From Drosophila miranda (Eukaryota > Arthropoda > Insecta > Diptera > Drosophilidae): a DNA stretch of 64,000 nt. Both the position numbers and the translations under genes were made by a program. Where the stretch lies: positions 26,120,913 through 26,184,912 of the forward strand of contig NC_046677.1 in NCBI RefSeq assembly GCF_003369915.1. Direction: 5' to 3'. Positions within the stretch are counted from its first letter, which is position 1. Every line of letters begins with the position of its first letter. Below are positions 23,780 to 35,518 of the stretch, in pieces. Under the pieces are notes generated by a model. It made no database searches and was not told where the DNA came from. It saw only the letters and a program-made list of their open reading frames with translations.

Positions 23780-26515
23780 TGCCCTGTGTCTCATTTAAAT
23801 GCTGATAAACTTTGATGGCATCTTCAGAAATACTTACGGAATATATGTATGTGCGTGCGTTCCTGTCACTTGAAAATCATAACTGCCAGACTGGCGCACA
23901 CACACCTCTTCGTTAACGCACAGCAGCTGCTTTCCCTGGCACCTGTGACCCCCCGGGTGGCCTCGACGTGTTCCAGTGTTTGCAAATTCTCAACTTCAAA
24001 AGCGCGAGAACCAGACACGCGTTGGAGCCGGGAGCCGGGAGACTGGATGCTGGGGGAAAGGGTTCTTGGTGCCTGCCAAGGACTCCGTCTTGTTTGCATA
24101 ATGCCACCCGCCCCATTCCCCCCACCACCGAAACACCGAAAAGAACGAGAGGTAGCGGTTTTTATTTCACAATTTCATACGTTGTTCGCCCGAAAAAGTA
24201 TTTTCTGCTGACAGTAGCTGGAAATCGTTTGAAGGAAGCTACCGAAAAGGATTTCAGACTTTTGTCGCGTTGATTTGTTTGTTGATTTGCGTAAGTATCG
24301 CCCGGGCGTGTCCTGGAGAGTGCCATCCATCGGAGGGCCACAAGTGAATCCCTTTCGAATGTGGCGTTTTGTGATTTGTAGCATTTATAAATTATTTAAA
24401 GTGCGATTGTGTGTTGACCTCATGACCTCAAAAGCAGTGACATGGCAGCACCATAAACAGTGGCTAAACAAGGTGCTTAAATTATGCCACAAGATCCGAG
24501 ACCGGGCTGTAAATAACAAGCAGCCCTCCAGTGCCTCCAGTGGCTGTCCCTCACGCCATTCGGTGGGGCATGCATTCATATTTATGACTGTCTATCTGTG
24601 GCTCTTCCTTCACCCAGTGTGCCCCATCCCTTGCTGGAGCTCTGTTGACAAGGGCATGCGTCGCCTGCCACAAACTGTAGCCACTGCCCCATTGGCCCAC
24701 AGTCGCATCTGGTCGTTGCCTCTGGCTTGTTGCTAGTTGTTGGTCTCATGGCTGGCTGACTTTGGTTTTGAGAAATCAACGCGTGAATGTGTGCTTGTGT
24801 GCTTGTGGGTGGCCATATTTGTTGGAGTGTTTGTGTTTGCTTGGCGCTACTCAGCTGGCTGCTGTTTACCCGCACATATATGAATATCAGCGGACAGCGT
24901 TTAGCTTCTGATGCACTCCCGGTGCACTGAGAGAAGAGGCAGAGCACCAGGACCCTCTAGACTCTAGGAGCTGCCTCCTCTACCAGCTTACATCTAAAAC
25001 CTCTTGCCCTCCGCCTGAGAGAGCAGATGGCCTCTCTTCTGTCAAGTTTTGAGTCCCCACCGCAAAAGTTCAATAAGTTGTGTGTCCGTGCCTCTTGCCT
25101 CCCGTGCCGTGCCTCCCCCCGACTCTTGCCTGTAGCCGCCATGTTTACCTGGCACAAAACGATTTTAATTAAAATCGGATGCCGAATAGACGATTTCCGT
25201 AAAACTTAATTGCGTGCAGCCGCACAAGTTTGTTTGCATTCAAAATGACTTTGATCTGGTCGTCCAGCACTCGCCCAGCAATAGCTGTCAGGTTCTCTAA
25301 AACAATATAAAAGGCAACAAGCAGAGAGTGAGAGAGAGGGAGAGGGAGCCCGAAGCAGTGGCCATGTGGCAAGATACAAAATAATAATAAAAATTCATAA
25401 ATGAATGCTTGAGCGCTTCTTGACACACGGAAGTTAGCCACCGGATGTGGATATGTGTGTGTCTGTGTGTGTGTGTGTGTGTGGGGGGGGGGGGTTGTTT
25501 TGTTGCTGCCACTTGAGCACAATTGCTGTTGTCAGTGCTGCATGTGTGTGGGCCACCGTCCTGCTTGGATTTTGATGTTGTTAGCAGTTCCGGCTTTAAG
25601 GGCATCATCCATTTATGGTATTTATTCAATGCTCAGACATACTTTTGCCCCAAAAATATTTTTGACAATTTCTCGACAATGGAGCTTTAGCATTGCACCC
25701 CCCGAACCGCCGACGCGGGTCCGACACATCCTTTATCCTTTTCCGTTCTGTGGGGCAATAATAAACAGTTTCCGTCACTTGTCTGACATATCTACAAGGC
25801 GCAATCAGGGTGGGGGGGGGCACTGCTCCCCTTATGCGTGTGTGTGTGTGTAATGATATGTACAAAAGCTTGACCAAACATTAACCCTTTTCGGGCGGTT
25901 TTGCGTGATTGCGGGTGTGTCTCTGTCTGTGTGTGCGTGTGTGTGTGCGGTTATTGCTTGATTAATTTCCGGTCAAATGGCTCTAGACACTAATGACTAT
26001 TTAATGTTACAATTTACACTTTATTGATTCGCATATATCTGATTGTCTGATTGTTCGATTGTTCGATTGTCCGATTGTGTGCTTTCGTGCTGGTGTCAGC
26101 GTAATCGAGGCATTATGTCAAGCTGTCGGTGCCAGGCATTAAATTAGCCATCTTCTCGGGTCCTTAAAGTCCTGCTCGCTGTCCGAGGACGAGTACTCTT
26201 TGCCAGAGAAGAAATTAACCAACTTGACAGCCCAGAAGCGGCGGCCATTTAACGGGATAGCTCTGCAACGAATTTATGCAGAATTTTTCTTTATTTCTCT
26301 CTGCCACTCTTGATTGTTCCCCCCCCCCCCTCGTTTTTTGTTTTTGTTGATAGACAGAGGGAGAGAGCGGCAGGGAGAGAGAGGAAGCTGGGAAAAGTGG
26401 TTTGCATTTTGCCTAATGCGACGTTGCATGAAAACGAAAACAGCAACGTAAACAGAAAATAAAATAAGAATTACTGGGAGACGGGTATCCACGACTGGTG
26501 GGATGCTCTGGGGAA
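23780..26515. other. non-coding stretch with GT microsatellite
   Basis: No gene supported. A (GT)n tract followed by a 12-G run lies at about 25455-25494, another GT tract at 25838-25852 and a 12-C run at 26319-26330. GATTGTCTGATTGTTCGATT-type repeats occur near 26040-26080. Confidence 0.55.
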
Positions 26516-27095
26516 TAATGGAAATAAATAACAAAGAATAATAGATAATAATATAATAGTATACATAAACAAAACAATAATAACAAAATATAAGTAAATA
26601 ATAAATAAATAATAATTAATTAATAAATAAATAAGTAAACAATAAATAACTAATTAAATATAAACGAATAAATCTCTAATAATAAAAAAATAGATAAATA
26701 ATACTACATAAATAAATAATAAATCAAATAAATACAAAAATATTAAATAAATAATAATAATATAACTAACAACAATAATAATATAATAAAAATAAAAAAA
26801 ATTAATAAAGATATAAAATATAAATAACTTATTAAATATAAACGAATAAATCTCTAATAATAATAAAATAAAAACAAATAAATATTAAAACGAAAATAAA
26901 TAAAAATTAATAAATAAATAAAAAAACAAATAAATGTCTTACAATAATAATACAAAAAAATAGTAAATAAATAATAATAATATAAATAAATAATAAACAA
27001 AAATTAAATAAATAATACTACAAAAGAAAATAATAAATAATAAAAGAAAATTAAATAAATAATAAATAATAAATAAAATATAAAACTAATTAAAT
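26516..27095. repeat. degenerate AATA/TAAATAA low-complexity tract
   Basis: About 580 bp almost free of G and C on the plus strand, built from AATAATAAATAAATA-like words, with several longer near-repeats (for example TTAAATATAAACGAATAAAT at about 26652 and 26832). It behaves as a decayed microsatellite or a poly(A)-derived tract. Confidence 0.85.
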
Positions 27096-30000
27096 ATAAG
27101 CTCAAGAATCGCCTTGAGAAACTCCTTTTGATATAAGCTCCATGGCGTCCAAATAGGTGTCCCTCTCTTGCCAAAAATCCATCCCTAGAGCTCGCCTGCA
27201 AACCAAATAGAAGCTCCTACACCATCGCTCTCCAGGGATTGTAGAGATTCTATATCTAAAGCTTATGGCCAGATCTATATGCCTTGCCCGGCTGCTGGTC
27301 TAAAACCGAAAGCAAAAAAATTACTTCCAGCTAAAGCGAATATTTTGCATTTTGCATATGCAGAAACACAGACGCTTTGGACTTGACCGGCCCCTGGGGG
27401 CTATGGGGGCTATCGGGGAGAAGCCCGGCCTGGGTCCGGTCTGTGCTGCTGCCTGTCACAGAATTTGCAGCCAGACTGAGCGCAACTTTTGCCCTGGAGC
27501 CAGGCTGTGTGCAGTCCCAGCGGGGGTCCATAAGTTATTCCAGGAGGTATGCCAGGGACAGAAGAGGAATTTTGCAACCAACTTTGACCAGAGATGTGTC
27601 CCCCGATGAGCAGGGCTTAGAGCCTATGTAGGGTCCTCTGTGTAGTCACAGCTATTATTTTCTAGCATTATCTCATCATATTTCTGCCGTTGCATTTGTG
27701 GCTGCAAAGTTGCAAGCATTTCCTGCACAGAAAACAGATCCCGGACCCTGTTTATGGCAGAGAAATGCCAGCTAATTCACAGAAAATACTCAAGAATTAT
27801 GCGTTGGCTCTGGCTTATCCCCCCCAGCAGTGCAACAGCCCCCTCAGATGCTCGCATAGTTCATCATGTGGCGGATGAATTTGGTTTCCATATCACGTAT
27901 TTTATTACATCGTTATTCATGATATTGGCTCGGAGGGCTCCGGCCTCTACCATCGCTCAGCATATTCAAAATGCAGTTGAATAGATTTGGCCGCCATAAA
28001 GAATACATTAAGTTGCTTAAGTTATCAGGGATCCACATAATTAAATTGATTTCTAGGGGCGCCACTCTACTCGTCTACTCGTCCGAGTATGTGCGGGATT
28101 TATGGCCATGTGCGATATTGAGTAAATTGAAAAGCGAGCTTCTAGCAAATGGAAATGTTGCAAAAATGGCAGCATAAATTGTGTATGCATAAATTATATG
28201 GAAAATTGATATGTTTCAACTCTTTTGGCCCGGAAGAAACTGGCGAAGCATTTGAAGCATTTTCCCAGAGACGTGGCCCCCGTGAACTCCTTATGAACTA
28301 TGCGCTTTGTGCAGAGATATACCGGGGATTCCCTCCGGTGCTTCTGTTTGTGCTGTCGTGCTGACTTTGCAAACCCCCAAAATCCCCGACTGCATAAAAC
28401 TTCATATCGAAATACCAAAGCAAATATTTATTATCCATGTGTACGCAACGAAAACTCTCAACAAAACTCAAGTCGAGCCACACCTCGGCAGAAAACTAAA
28501 ACGACAAACAGCTCAAGAGGGGGAAGCGACTAGGGGATACCCTGGTTTTCAATGGGGGAATTTTCCAGAGAAGAAGATCGAGAGTTGGGGTTTGTTTGAG
28601 GGTCGCTTGAGGGTCTGTTTCGAACACTAGAGAATCTCCTTGATTGTGCTATATTTGAAACCCTCAAATATACATTTTTCTCTATATTTTTTACCCCTCT
28701 TTGAAACACAAAATACCCTGCCACTGAGCGACTGCCAAAGTCTAAGAAAATTTTGCGACTAGAAAATTATTTCTGGCATTTTAATACACAACAAGAGACG
28801 GCAGCCGAGCCACTAAAATATGCTGGAAAATATTCTAATAGCTTTGCCAGTAAACATTTTCAAGTGTTTTGAATATTCGTTTAGAAGTTTAGTACAATGC
28901 GGCGTATGCGTAATGGAATCAAAGCCATTAAGAAAACTTCCCCACAGCACAGAATTTAAACCAAAAAATATTAATAATTCTTTTGAAAGTTTCAAAGGCC
29001 CGAAGAGGCCACGTTTCCATGTTTTCTGCACCCTTTAAGTGCCGCTTCTTTGGGCGTAATTTAGAATTTTCCTACTTGAAGATTTCCATGCAATTGCAGT
29101 GCAAAAAGAATCTGAAGTGCTAAAATTAAAGCAACAGCAGCTAATTACATGGCGACCTAATTTTATGCGAGAGCTCGGAAAAAAGGAGCCAGCAAAGTGG
29201 GCGTGGGGCTGGGGCCTGGGGCCTGGGGGGTGCCAATAAATGGCAACGAGGCCAAGCACCTACCGAAAACAAACACGGAACCACAGGGAAATGTAACGTT
29301 CCGTCTCCCTCGCTCCGACTCCAACTTCTGTGCAACTCTGGGGGCTACCCCGGAATCGGGGGGGTTTGGAATCGTATCTGTGTGCTTGTTTTTTGCTAAT
29401 TAGCGAATAACCGTGTTTAGATTGCCAACACTCATGCCGGGGAAAAGAAATAACAGACGCCGGCAAATTAATTGCCAAACAAGTGAGTGCCGAGTTGGCA
29501 ACTGGAAATTGCCGCCACTGGAAGCGCCCACCCCCCGCCCCCCGTCACAACTGCCCAGACCCAGACCCGCGCCTAATGTCCGCCAAACAAAAACACTAAC
29601 CAAAGTCGATGGCGATGTCGAAGCGAGGGCTGCTCAGGGTTTTCCAAAGGGAAAGAAGAGCCAGCTAGGGCCGTAGTCCTGGGTCACCCCTCGTTGCGCT
29701 GCACCACGCACTTTTGCAGTCGGGAAACGGAAAGAAAAAGCCCGACTCCGGCCAACCCCGGATGCGGCCGGCGACAGCACTGACGACAGCCGCTGCGAAG
29801 GTGACGCTGCCACAGCCAGCCACAGCCTGCCCCAGCTGCGCTTAGTTAATTAGTTTAGCAGCATGCTGGGCCTCTATTCGCAGCTGTATCTGCTGACACT
29901 GTATCTGTATCTGTATCTGTATGCTGGGTGAGTGGAAGGCGACTCCACTCTTTGCCACTGCGACTGGGACTGTGACTAGGACTGGGAATTGGGTCTGTGA

Positions 30001-32436
30001 CTGGTTTGGGGGTCGTGTGTTTGCTGTTGGCGGTTGATCAGCATATCCTGTGTCCAGCGGAACGCAGGACCAGCCTTCAATCACAGACGAGCCCCCAAAA
30101 GCAGCTGTTTGCAGTTCGCGACTTTAAAATCGCTTAGCTGGCAATGAGCTTGGATTGGTGGACGATGGACGGGGGGGGGGGCGGGGTGGATTTGTTTGTA
30201 GTGTCGAGTGGACAAATGCTAATGAGAGTGGCCATCAGGGAAGGGCAAAACTATGGGCGGCTTTCTTTGAGGGCCACTGGCTGATTGTAGGCTGGACTTT
30301 GAGGCAGGAATCTTCGGGCAAATTTAAGTTTTTTTAAAGCCCCCGACACAACATCAACATCCTGCCGGCATTACAACAGGACATGGCCGGGGAAAAGTGT
30401 GAAACTTTTATTTTGTTTGCCAAGATATAAGCTTAAGCCCTCTGGTTGGTTTGGTCAAGACATGCTCAGGGGAGGGGGGGAGGGCAACAAAGTTTCCAGA
30501 GCTCGCCGGGACAATTCCCTGGGGTGTATTTTCAAGTGGGGAGCGAAGCCCCAAACTTTTGCCCATCTCCCACTGAGTAAGCATTAAAAATTGATGAGTT
30601 CTTAATTTGCGTTGCGCTGCCGCTGCCGTCGCTGCCGCCGCTGCCGTCGCTGCTGCCGCTGCCATATTGAAAATAGATTAAGTTCTATTATTTGCAGTCA
30701 TGATGTGGATTAGCACGGACACTCTCCGGGAGCCCAGTTTCTCGAGTGCCAGGAAGAAGGAAGTGTTTTCCATTGGCCGATGGCCCGTTGGCACGTTGGC
30801 CCGTTGGCCCCTGGCTGTTGCCCGTTTGTTGCCTTTATAAACGTCATCATTAATCATGCTGACAAGGGCTGCTTGGATTTTCATTTTACGCTGCTCCCAC
30901 TCCCACTTCCATTTCCTTTCTAGCCCTTTCCCCAATATATGGGATATTTCGATTTGTGTAGCTTCGGTTGCCATGGCCCGTAACAATTTTGTTTGCCTTT
31001 TGCGTTCCGTTTGTTGGTATAATTTATGTGCCCAACTGATGCGCAGGCCAACTGTCTTTTTTGGCACCTCTCAGTGGGGAAAACGCTGATGGGACTTGGA
31101 GACTTCATACGAAATAGAGCTTGAATTTGTTGTGGGCAGAGGGCTATGAGGTATCCCCTAGTCCATTCTCTAATCTCTGAGAGCGGCAGGCACAGGCCAT
31201 GTACAATTTTGCAAGTTATTTATGCTCGGCGCGGACTCTAATTGCAATTTCCGCGCAGTCGCGAAATTGTTGCAAAATGTACAGAGGCGCCCCCACACGC
31301 ACACACGCACACACGCACACAGTGGACATTTGTGACAAATTTTCCAATGGCGTTGGGACATCAGGAATGGTCTATACAAAAATTTATTTATGCTAATTTC
31401 ATCAAACTGCAGGACGTCGGCACTCGAATGGTGGCTGACAAATATAATAAGAGCTGAGCTGGGCGGGGCGGGGCGGCTCTGGCATTTGCACAAGGTAAAT
31501 TGAACAGATTGCTCTGCGGCCGGCCTTGATTTTGACCCCCTCAAAAAGCGTACTACTACTATTTAATAATGCACAGAGGCAGTTGATTTGATTTGCCGCT
31601 CAACGCTCGACGAAGTTCATTTTTGGAAAATTTAATTAACAATTTTGTATCGCATTTATTGAGTGCCCAGCCAGGCAGGTGGGGGGGGGGGCGGTCTTGT
31701 TGCACCGGCATGTGGCATAACCTATCGTAATTAGCTTGGCTCGTATTTAAATTTTCAAAATTAATTAGTTCAAACAACAGTGCGGCTTGTTTACGTATTC
31801 ATAATGCGCTCTGTTCAGTGTTCAAAGGTTCAGTCAGTGTCTCCTGGTTTTTTGTTGCCCCCCTCCCCCTCGCAATGCCATTGCCATTCACTGGCTGTGA
31901 AAATTATGAACAGCTTAATTCAGCTCGGCAATTAATTATTTTATTTACTTTACAGCCGCTGCTGTCCTCTCCTGTCCTGTCCTGTCCATTATGAATGGAC
32001 ATGGCTAACACAAAAAAAAAGGGTACGACGAGTCTGCATGTGTTCAAATATTAATTGAATGTTCAATGTTGTAAGTAGATTTAAATGTTTTTGATTAATT
32101 TCTGATTCCTTTGATAGGGAAACTCTCATTTTAATGCTTTGTGCGTCAGTGGCAGGCTGCAGATATTTTCTAGAAATATTGGCAGGCATTTCCATGGAAG
32201 AGAGTTTACGGGGAAGGAAACGTGGCCTCATGGCTGATTCATGGGGAAGAAAAGGCTCCATGAAAAGCAAACATGGGATCCACTAGACCCTCTGACGTCT
32301 TTACTTTGATCAATTTTCACACTCGTCGCCCTGAACATCAGATTTTGTTTTTGTTTATCAACAACAACTCCGTTTTGGAATACAAAAAAACAAAAAAAAA
32401 AAAACAAATTACAGCCTGTACAAAATTTTTGTGATA
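27096..32436. other. non-coding stretch
   Basis: No gene supported over about 5.3 kb. Seen are GTATCT repeats near 29890-29920, an 11-G run at 30171-30181, a GCTGCCGTC-type repeat at 30610-30663, an (AC/CG)n tract near 31290-31320 and an 11-G run at 31681-31691. All open frames are short, lack recognisable domains, and several lack an ATG. Confidence 0.5.
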
Positions 32437-32763
32437 ATGTCCAAGGCCAAGGAAGATGCCAGCCAGATCATAATGACGTGCGACTTTGAAATTAAGGGAC
32501 AAATCCCCAAGGAGGCGTTCGAGATGTTCGCTGCGGCCCAGGCCCAGATTCTGGGATTGCGCGGCTACATCATCCAGGTCTCTGAGGAGTGCTTCAAGGG
32601 GCAACTGCAGGGCGAGGGTCGTGTCATTGAGGCCTTCAAGCAGCTGATCCTGGCGGCCGCCGAATACGTGGCCGCCGTCAAGGATTTCATCATCCTGAAC
32701 CTCAAGGCCATCGATGAGTACACATATCAGGCCTTCGAAGTGAAGGCCAAGGGGGACAAGTAA
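32437..32763 (+). CDS. acylphosphatase-fold protein lacking catalytic residues
   Basis: A 108-residue single-exon protein. Residues 17-59 (from FEIKG through GQLQG) align without gaps to the acylphosphatase core, keeping the hallmark Gly, Phe, LGxRG and GQxQG positions. Acylphosphatases hydrolyse carboxyl-phosphate bonds using an Arg of the phosphate loop and an Asn on the next strand (Arg23 and Asn41 in the muscle enzyme). Here the aligned positions are Glu29 and Gln47, and the phosphate-binding loop GRVQGV-type motif has become GQIPKE. The product is therefore predicted to keep the ferredoxin-like fold but not the activity. I start at the ATG at 32437; the frame extends two codons further upstream without another ATG. 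An ATTAAA occurs at 32965-32970. The neighbour downstream is importin-alpha-like copy A, and part of this gene's 3' flank (from 33041) is duplicated next to copy B. Drosophila has several divergent acylphosphatase-like genes, so which one this corresponds to is unknown. Confidence 0.75.
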   Translation: MSKAKEDASQIIMTCDFEIKGQIPKEAFEMFAAAQAQILGLRGYIIQVSEECFKGQLQGEGRVIEAFKQLILAAAEYVAAVKDFIILNLKAIDEYTYQAFEVKAKGDK

Positions 32764-32964
32764 AAGGACTTTCGGTGGAGATCTGTGGCAAAGCTTCCGC
32801 AGGACCATCCAGCATAAACTAAGCGATCCCTGAGGCATACCTATGACGACTACGATCATGCCCAGTGCGAGAGTGGACGATCCAATGTCCGGGCGCAGAT
32901 CCGCAGTCACAATTTTGTACACGGTCGCCCAGAATGTTTCTGTTTCAACGACAATATACCATCA

Positions 32965-32970
32965 ATTAAA
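32965..32970 (+). terminator. polyadenylation signal ATTAAA
   Basis: Variant hexamer about 200 bp after the stop of the acylphosphatase-like gene. It lies just before the duplicated arm begins at about 33041. Confidence 0.4.
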
Positions 32971-33090
32971 ACACGTACAACAAGTCTGCTTTTTGTTCGA
33001 TTTGCCTCAAGGCAAAAATAGGAAAAGTGAAATTAAAAATGGCCAGATTTAAGGCTATAAGCATTTTCATAATGCCAGATCTAGCCTTAA

Positions 33091-34225
33091 CGAGGGGGAA
33101 CGTTGTGAGTTGCTGCGGACACCGCAACTCTACAGTTATACCCGATACTAGGTCAGTATGGCTCTCCTCCGGCAGACGCCGCTAATATTGAACGACACGA
33201 CAAAGAGTGCGAGCGAGAGAGACAGAAAATCAGTCTGAGCGTGACGTCGGGCGCTGCGTAGCCACTGCAAATTGATTTGTTCCTTTTGGCTATAAAAATG
33301 ATCTGATCTGATCCAGATTCAGCAATCTGATATATATGATCATTATCTATGATTCTGCGTTTTTAGTTTTCTCGTATCCTCAATATTGTGGATGCAACAG
33401 ATTTTCGTCCTTTGTGGGGGCGGAAGGGGGTGGGGCGAAATTCTGAGATAAACGTTTTATAGTGACATCTTAAAGGAGTGTGTGTACCAAATTTGGTTAC
33501 TCTAGCCTTAATAGTCTCTGAGATTTGTGGATGCCCCAGATTTTCGTCCTTTGCGGGGGCGGAAGGGGGTGTGGCGAAATTTTGACACAAAATGGTCAAG
33601 GTCCGATATCACAGGAGTGTGGATACCAAATTTGGTTGCTCTGGCTCTTATAGGTTCTGAGATCCTTGAACTCATATTTTGCAATTGGCAAAACCGACCA
33701 TGAAACCTGTGTGTTAGAGAGAGACAGAGCGAGAAAGAATGAAATTGTTTTCTTGATTCTGGCTATAATAATTATTCGATCTGGTTCAGATTTTGCACTC
33801 TATAAGATATAGTCATCTTCTACGATTCTGCGTTTTTAGTTTTCTCGTATCGTCGAAATTGTGGATGCCACAGATTTTCGCCCTTTGTGGGGGCGGAAGT
33901 GGGCGGGGCAAAGTTTTGAAATATTCTTGTAGCAGTGACATATCACAGAAGTCTGGATCCAAAACATCGTTGCTCTAGCTCTTATAGTCTTTGAGCACTA
34001 GGCGCTGAAGGGGACGGACAGACGGACGGACGGACGGACAGACGGACGGACGGACAGACGGACAGACGGACAGACAGACATGGCTCAATCGACTCGGTTA
34101 TTGATGCTGATCCAGAATATATATACTTTATGGGGTCGGAAACGATTCCTTCTGGACGTTACACACATCCACTTTTACCACAAATCTAATATACCCCAAT
34201 ACTCATTTTGAGTATCGGGTATAAG
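33091..34225. mobile_element. 1.1 kb interspersed repeat inserted upstream of importin-alpha-like copy A
   Basis: Copy B lacks this block: there CCTTAAAAGGGCTAAAATGG is nearly continuous, while here CCTTAA and AAGGCTAAAATGG are split, so this is an insertion after the duplication. Perfect 14-bp inverted repeats TTATACCCGATACT and AGTATCGGGTATAA lie at 33136-33149 and 34211-34224. A 45-bp leader with a GTTGC/GCAAC hairpin precedes the left one. Inside are three diverged copies of a roughly 140-bp unit (each with ATTTTCGTCCTTTG or ATTTTCGCCCTTTG and GGGGGCGGAAG; starts near 33402, 33538 and 33873) and a (GGAC/AGAC)n tract at about 34013-34079. No coding capacity. It looks like a non-autonomous element common in Drosophila; I do not give a family name. 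Confidence 0.8.
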
Positions 34226-34292
34226 AAGGCTAAAATGGCAACACCGCAGCAGTCGCAGCAGTCTGGAAGCGTTTTCCTGAGTCGAGTTTTTC

Positions 34293-34300
34293 TATCGATA
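34293..34300 (+). promoter_or_regulatory. DRE core-promoter motif TATCGATA (copy A)
   Basis: Perfect DREF-binding consensus 128 bp upstream of the copy A start codon, kept at the same place in copy B. DRE promoters are typical of broadly expressed and proliferation genes. The 1.1 kb insertion ends about 70 bp further upstream. Confidence 0.6.
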
Positions 34301-34427
34301 GTTTCAAAATAACTATCGTTCACCTAGAAGGCTTTGGAATTGTAAGAACTTAAAAAAATCAAACATACGTACGTCTGTCTCATTTAGTTCGTTGAAAACT
34401 GAGATTCCAGATCATAAAAGTTCCAAA

Positions 34428-35518
34428 ATGTCTGAACATTCGCAAAAAATTAAAGAGCTACAGCTCCTTGCCAGCAGCCAACCAGAAAAGAAGTTTGCCG
34501 TTTTCCAGGCGGTCTGGAATCTGCTCTCCTCGGATACACCCCTCAGCGACATTATCCAGGTTTTGGTGGAGTGTCTGAAGAATCAGAATCACCCAATGCT
34601 AAGGCTTGCAGCTGTCATTGCCCTGGGCGACATTGTCAAATTCTCACCAGACCAGACCCAGCAGGTAATCAGGTGCTCAGTGCTCGCCAGAGGAAGGTGC
34701 TAATCTTGCGTGCTCTCCTCAGGTCGTTGACGCAGGTGCAGTGCCTGTCTTGATACAACTGCTCCACTCTCCCGCTGGGAGTGTGCGCGATGAGATCCTG
34801 TTAGCCGCTCTGCTGAATGTGGCCAAAATTGCGGGTATGTCGGAGGCGAACATACAGGTGGTGCTCAGCCATGGGGCGCTCTCCTACTTGCCGGCCCTGC
34901 TCTCCCATCCCAAGGAGGCCATACGAGAGGCGGTTGTCTGGGTCATAGCGAGCATCGCCATCGGCAACCAGTCACAAATACAGGCCGTTTTCAATGCGGG
35001 TCTCCTGCCGAAAGTGTTTAAGCAACTGAGAGAAGGGGAACTCGAGACGCAGATGCCGGCCGTCTGGGTCATCAGCGATGTGGCACTTTATGGCAGCCAC
35101 CAACAGGTTTTCGCCATGATCAGTGAGGGTGTCATTCCGCCGTTCTGCGCTCTACTCGCATGCCAGGACACGACCTTGATCGATGTAAGAGATGAGCCTT
35201 GGGTGCGGTCCATGTCCTGAAGTAACCATATCTCTTTCAGTCGGTGCTTTATGGCTTAAACCATATCCTCGAAATGGCCGGTGAACATTCGAAGACTGTG
35301 GCCATCTTCATTGAGGGTTGCGAGGGTCTGGCCAAGATCAAGAGTCTCCAGAGCCACGGGAATGAGAAGATTTCTCGGCTGGCTAGAAAAATTATCCATG
35401 AGTACTTCCCTGATCATGTAAATAGCCAATAGCTAAGCCGGAATGCATTTCTCCTACTGATGGAATGCCTCTCTCTCCACAGATTCACACATCCAGAAAC
35501 CAGCAGCAGCCCCAATAG
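34428..35518 (+). CDS. truncated importin-alpha-like armadillo protein, copy A
   Basis: Exons 34428-34664, 34723-35184, 35241-35417 and 35483-35518 (introns 58, 56 and 65 bp, GT-AG) give 303 residues. If intron 3 is not removed, the frame ends at 35432 with 296 residues. It resembles Kap-alpha3/KPNA3-4 type importin alpha, which carries NLS cargo into the nucleus: LLSSDTPLSDII (Arm 1), DQTQQVVDAGAVP (Arm 2-3), HPKEAI..AVVW and GNQSQIQAV (Arm 7), VIPPFCALL and GLNHILEMAGE (Arm 8-9), and a KIIHEYF end (Arm 10). Full-length proteins have about 520 residues. The basic importin-beta-binding domain is absent, and Arm 3 appears joined to Arm 6 with about 130 residues missing. Of the W-x-x-x-N ladder that binds NLS peptides, Trp152 and Trp194 remain but their Asn partners are Ser and Asp. 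Retained introns show DNA-level duplication, not retroposition. An NLS-binding decoy is possible; function is unknown. Confidence 0.82.

Noticed and set aside
34428..35432. Importin copies as pseudogenes
   Set aside because: Both keep open frames, splice sites and DRE, and the amino-acid differences introduce no stop or frameshift, although W/N binding positions are partly lost.
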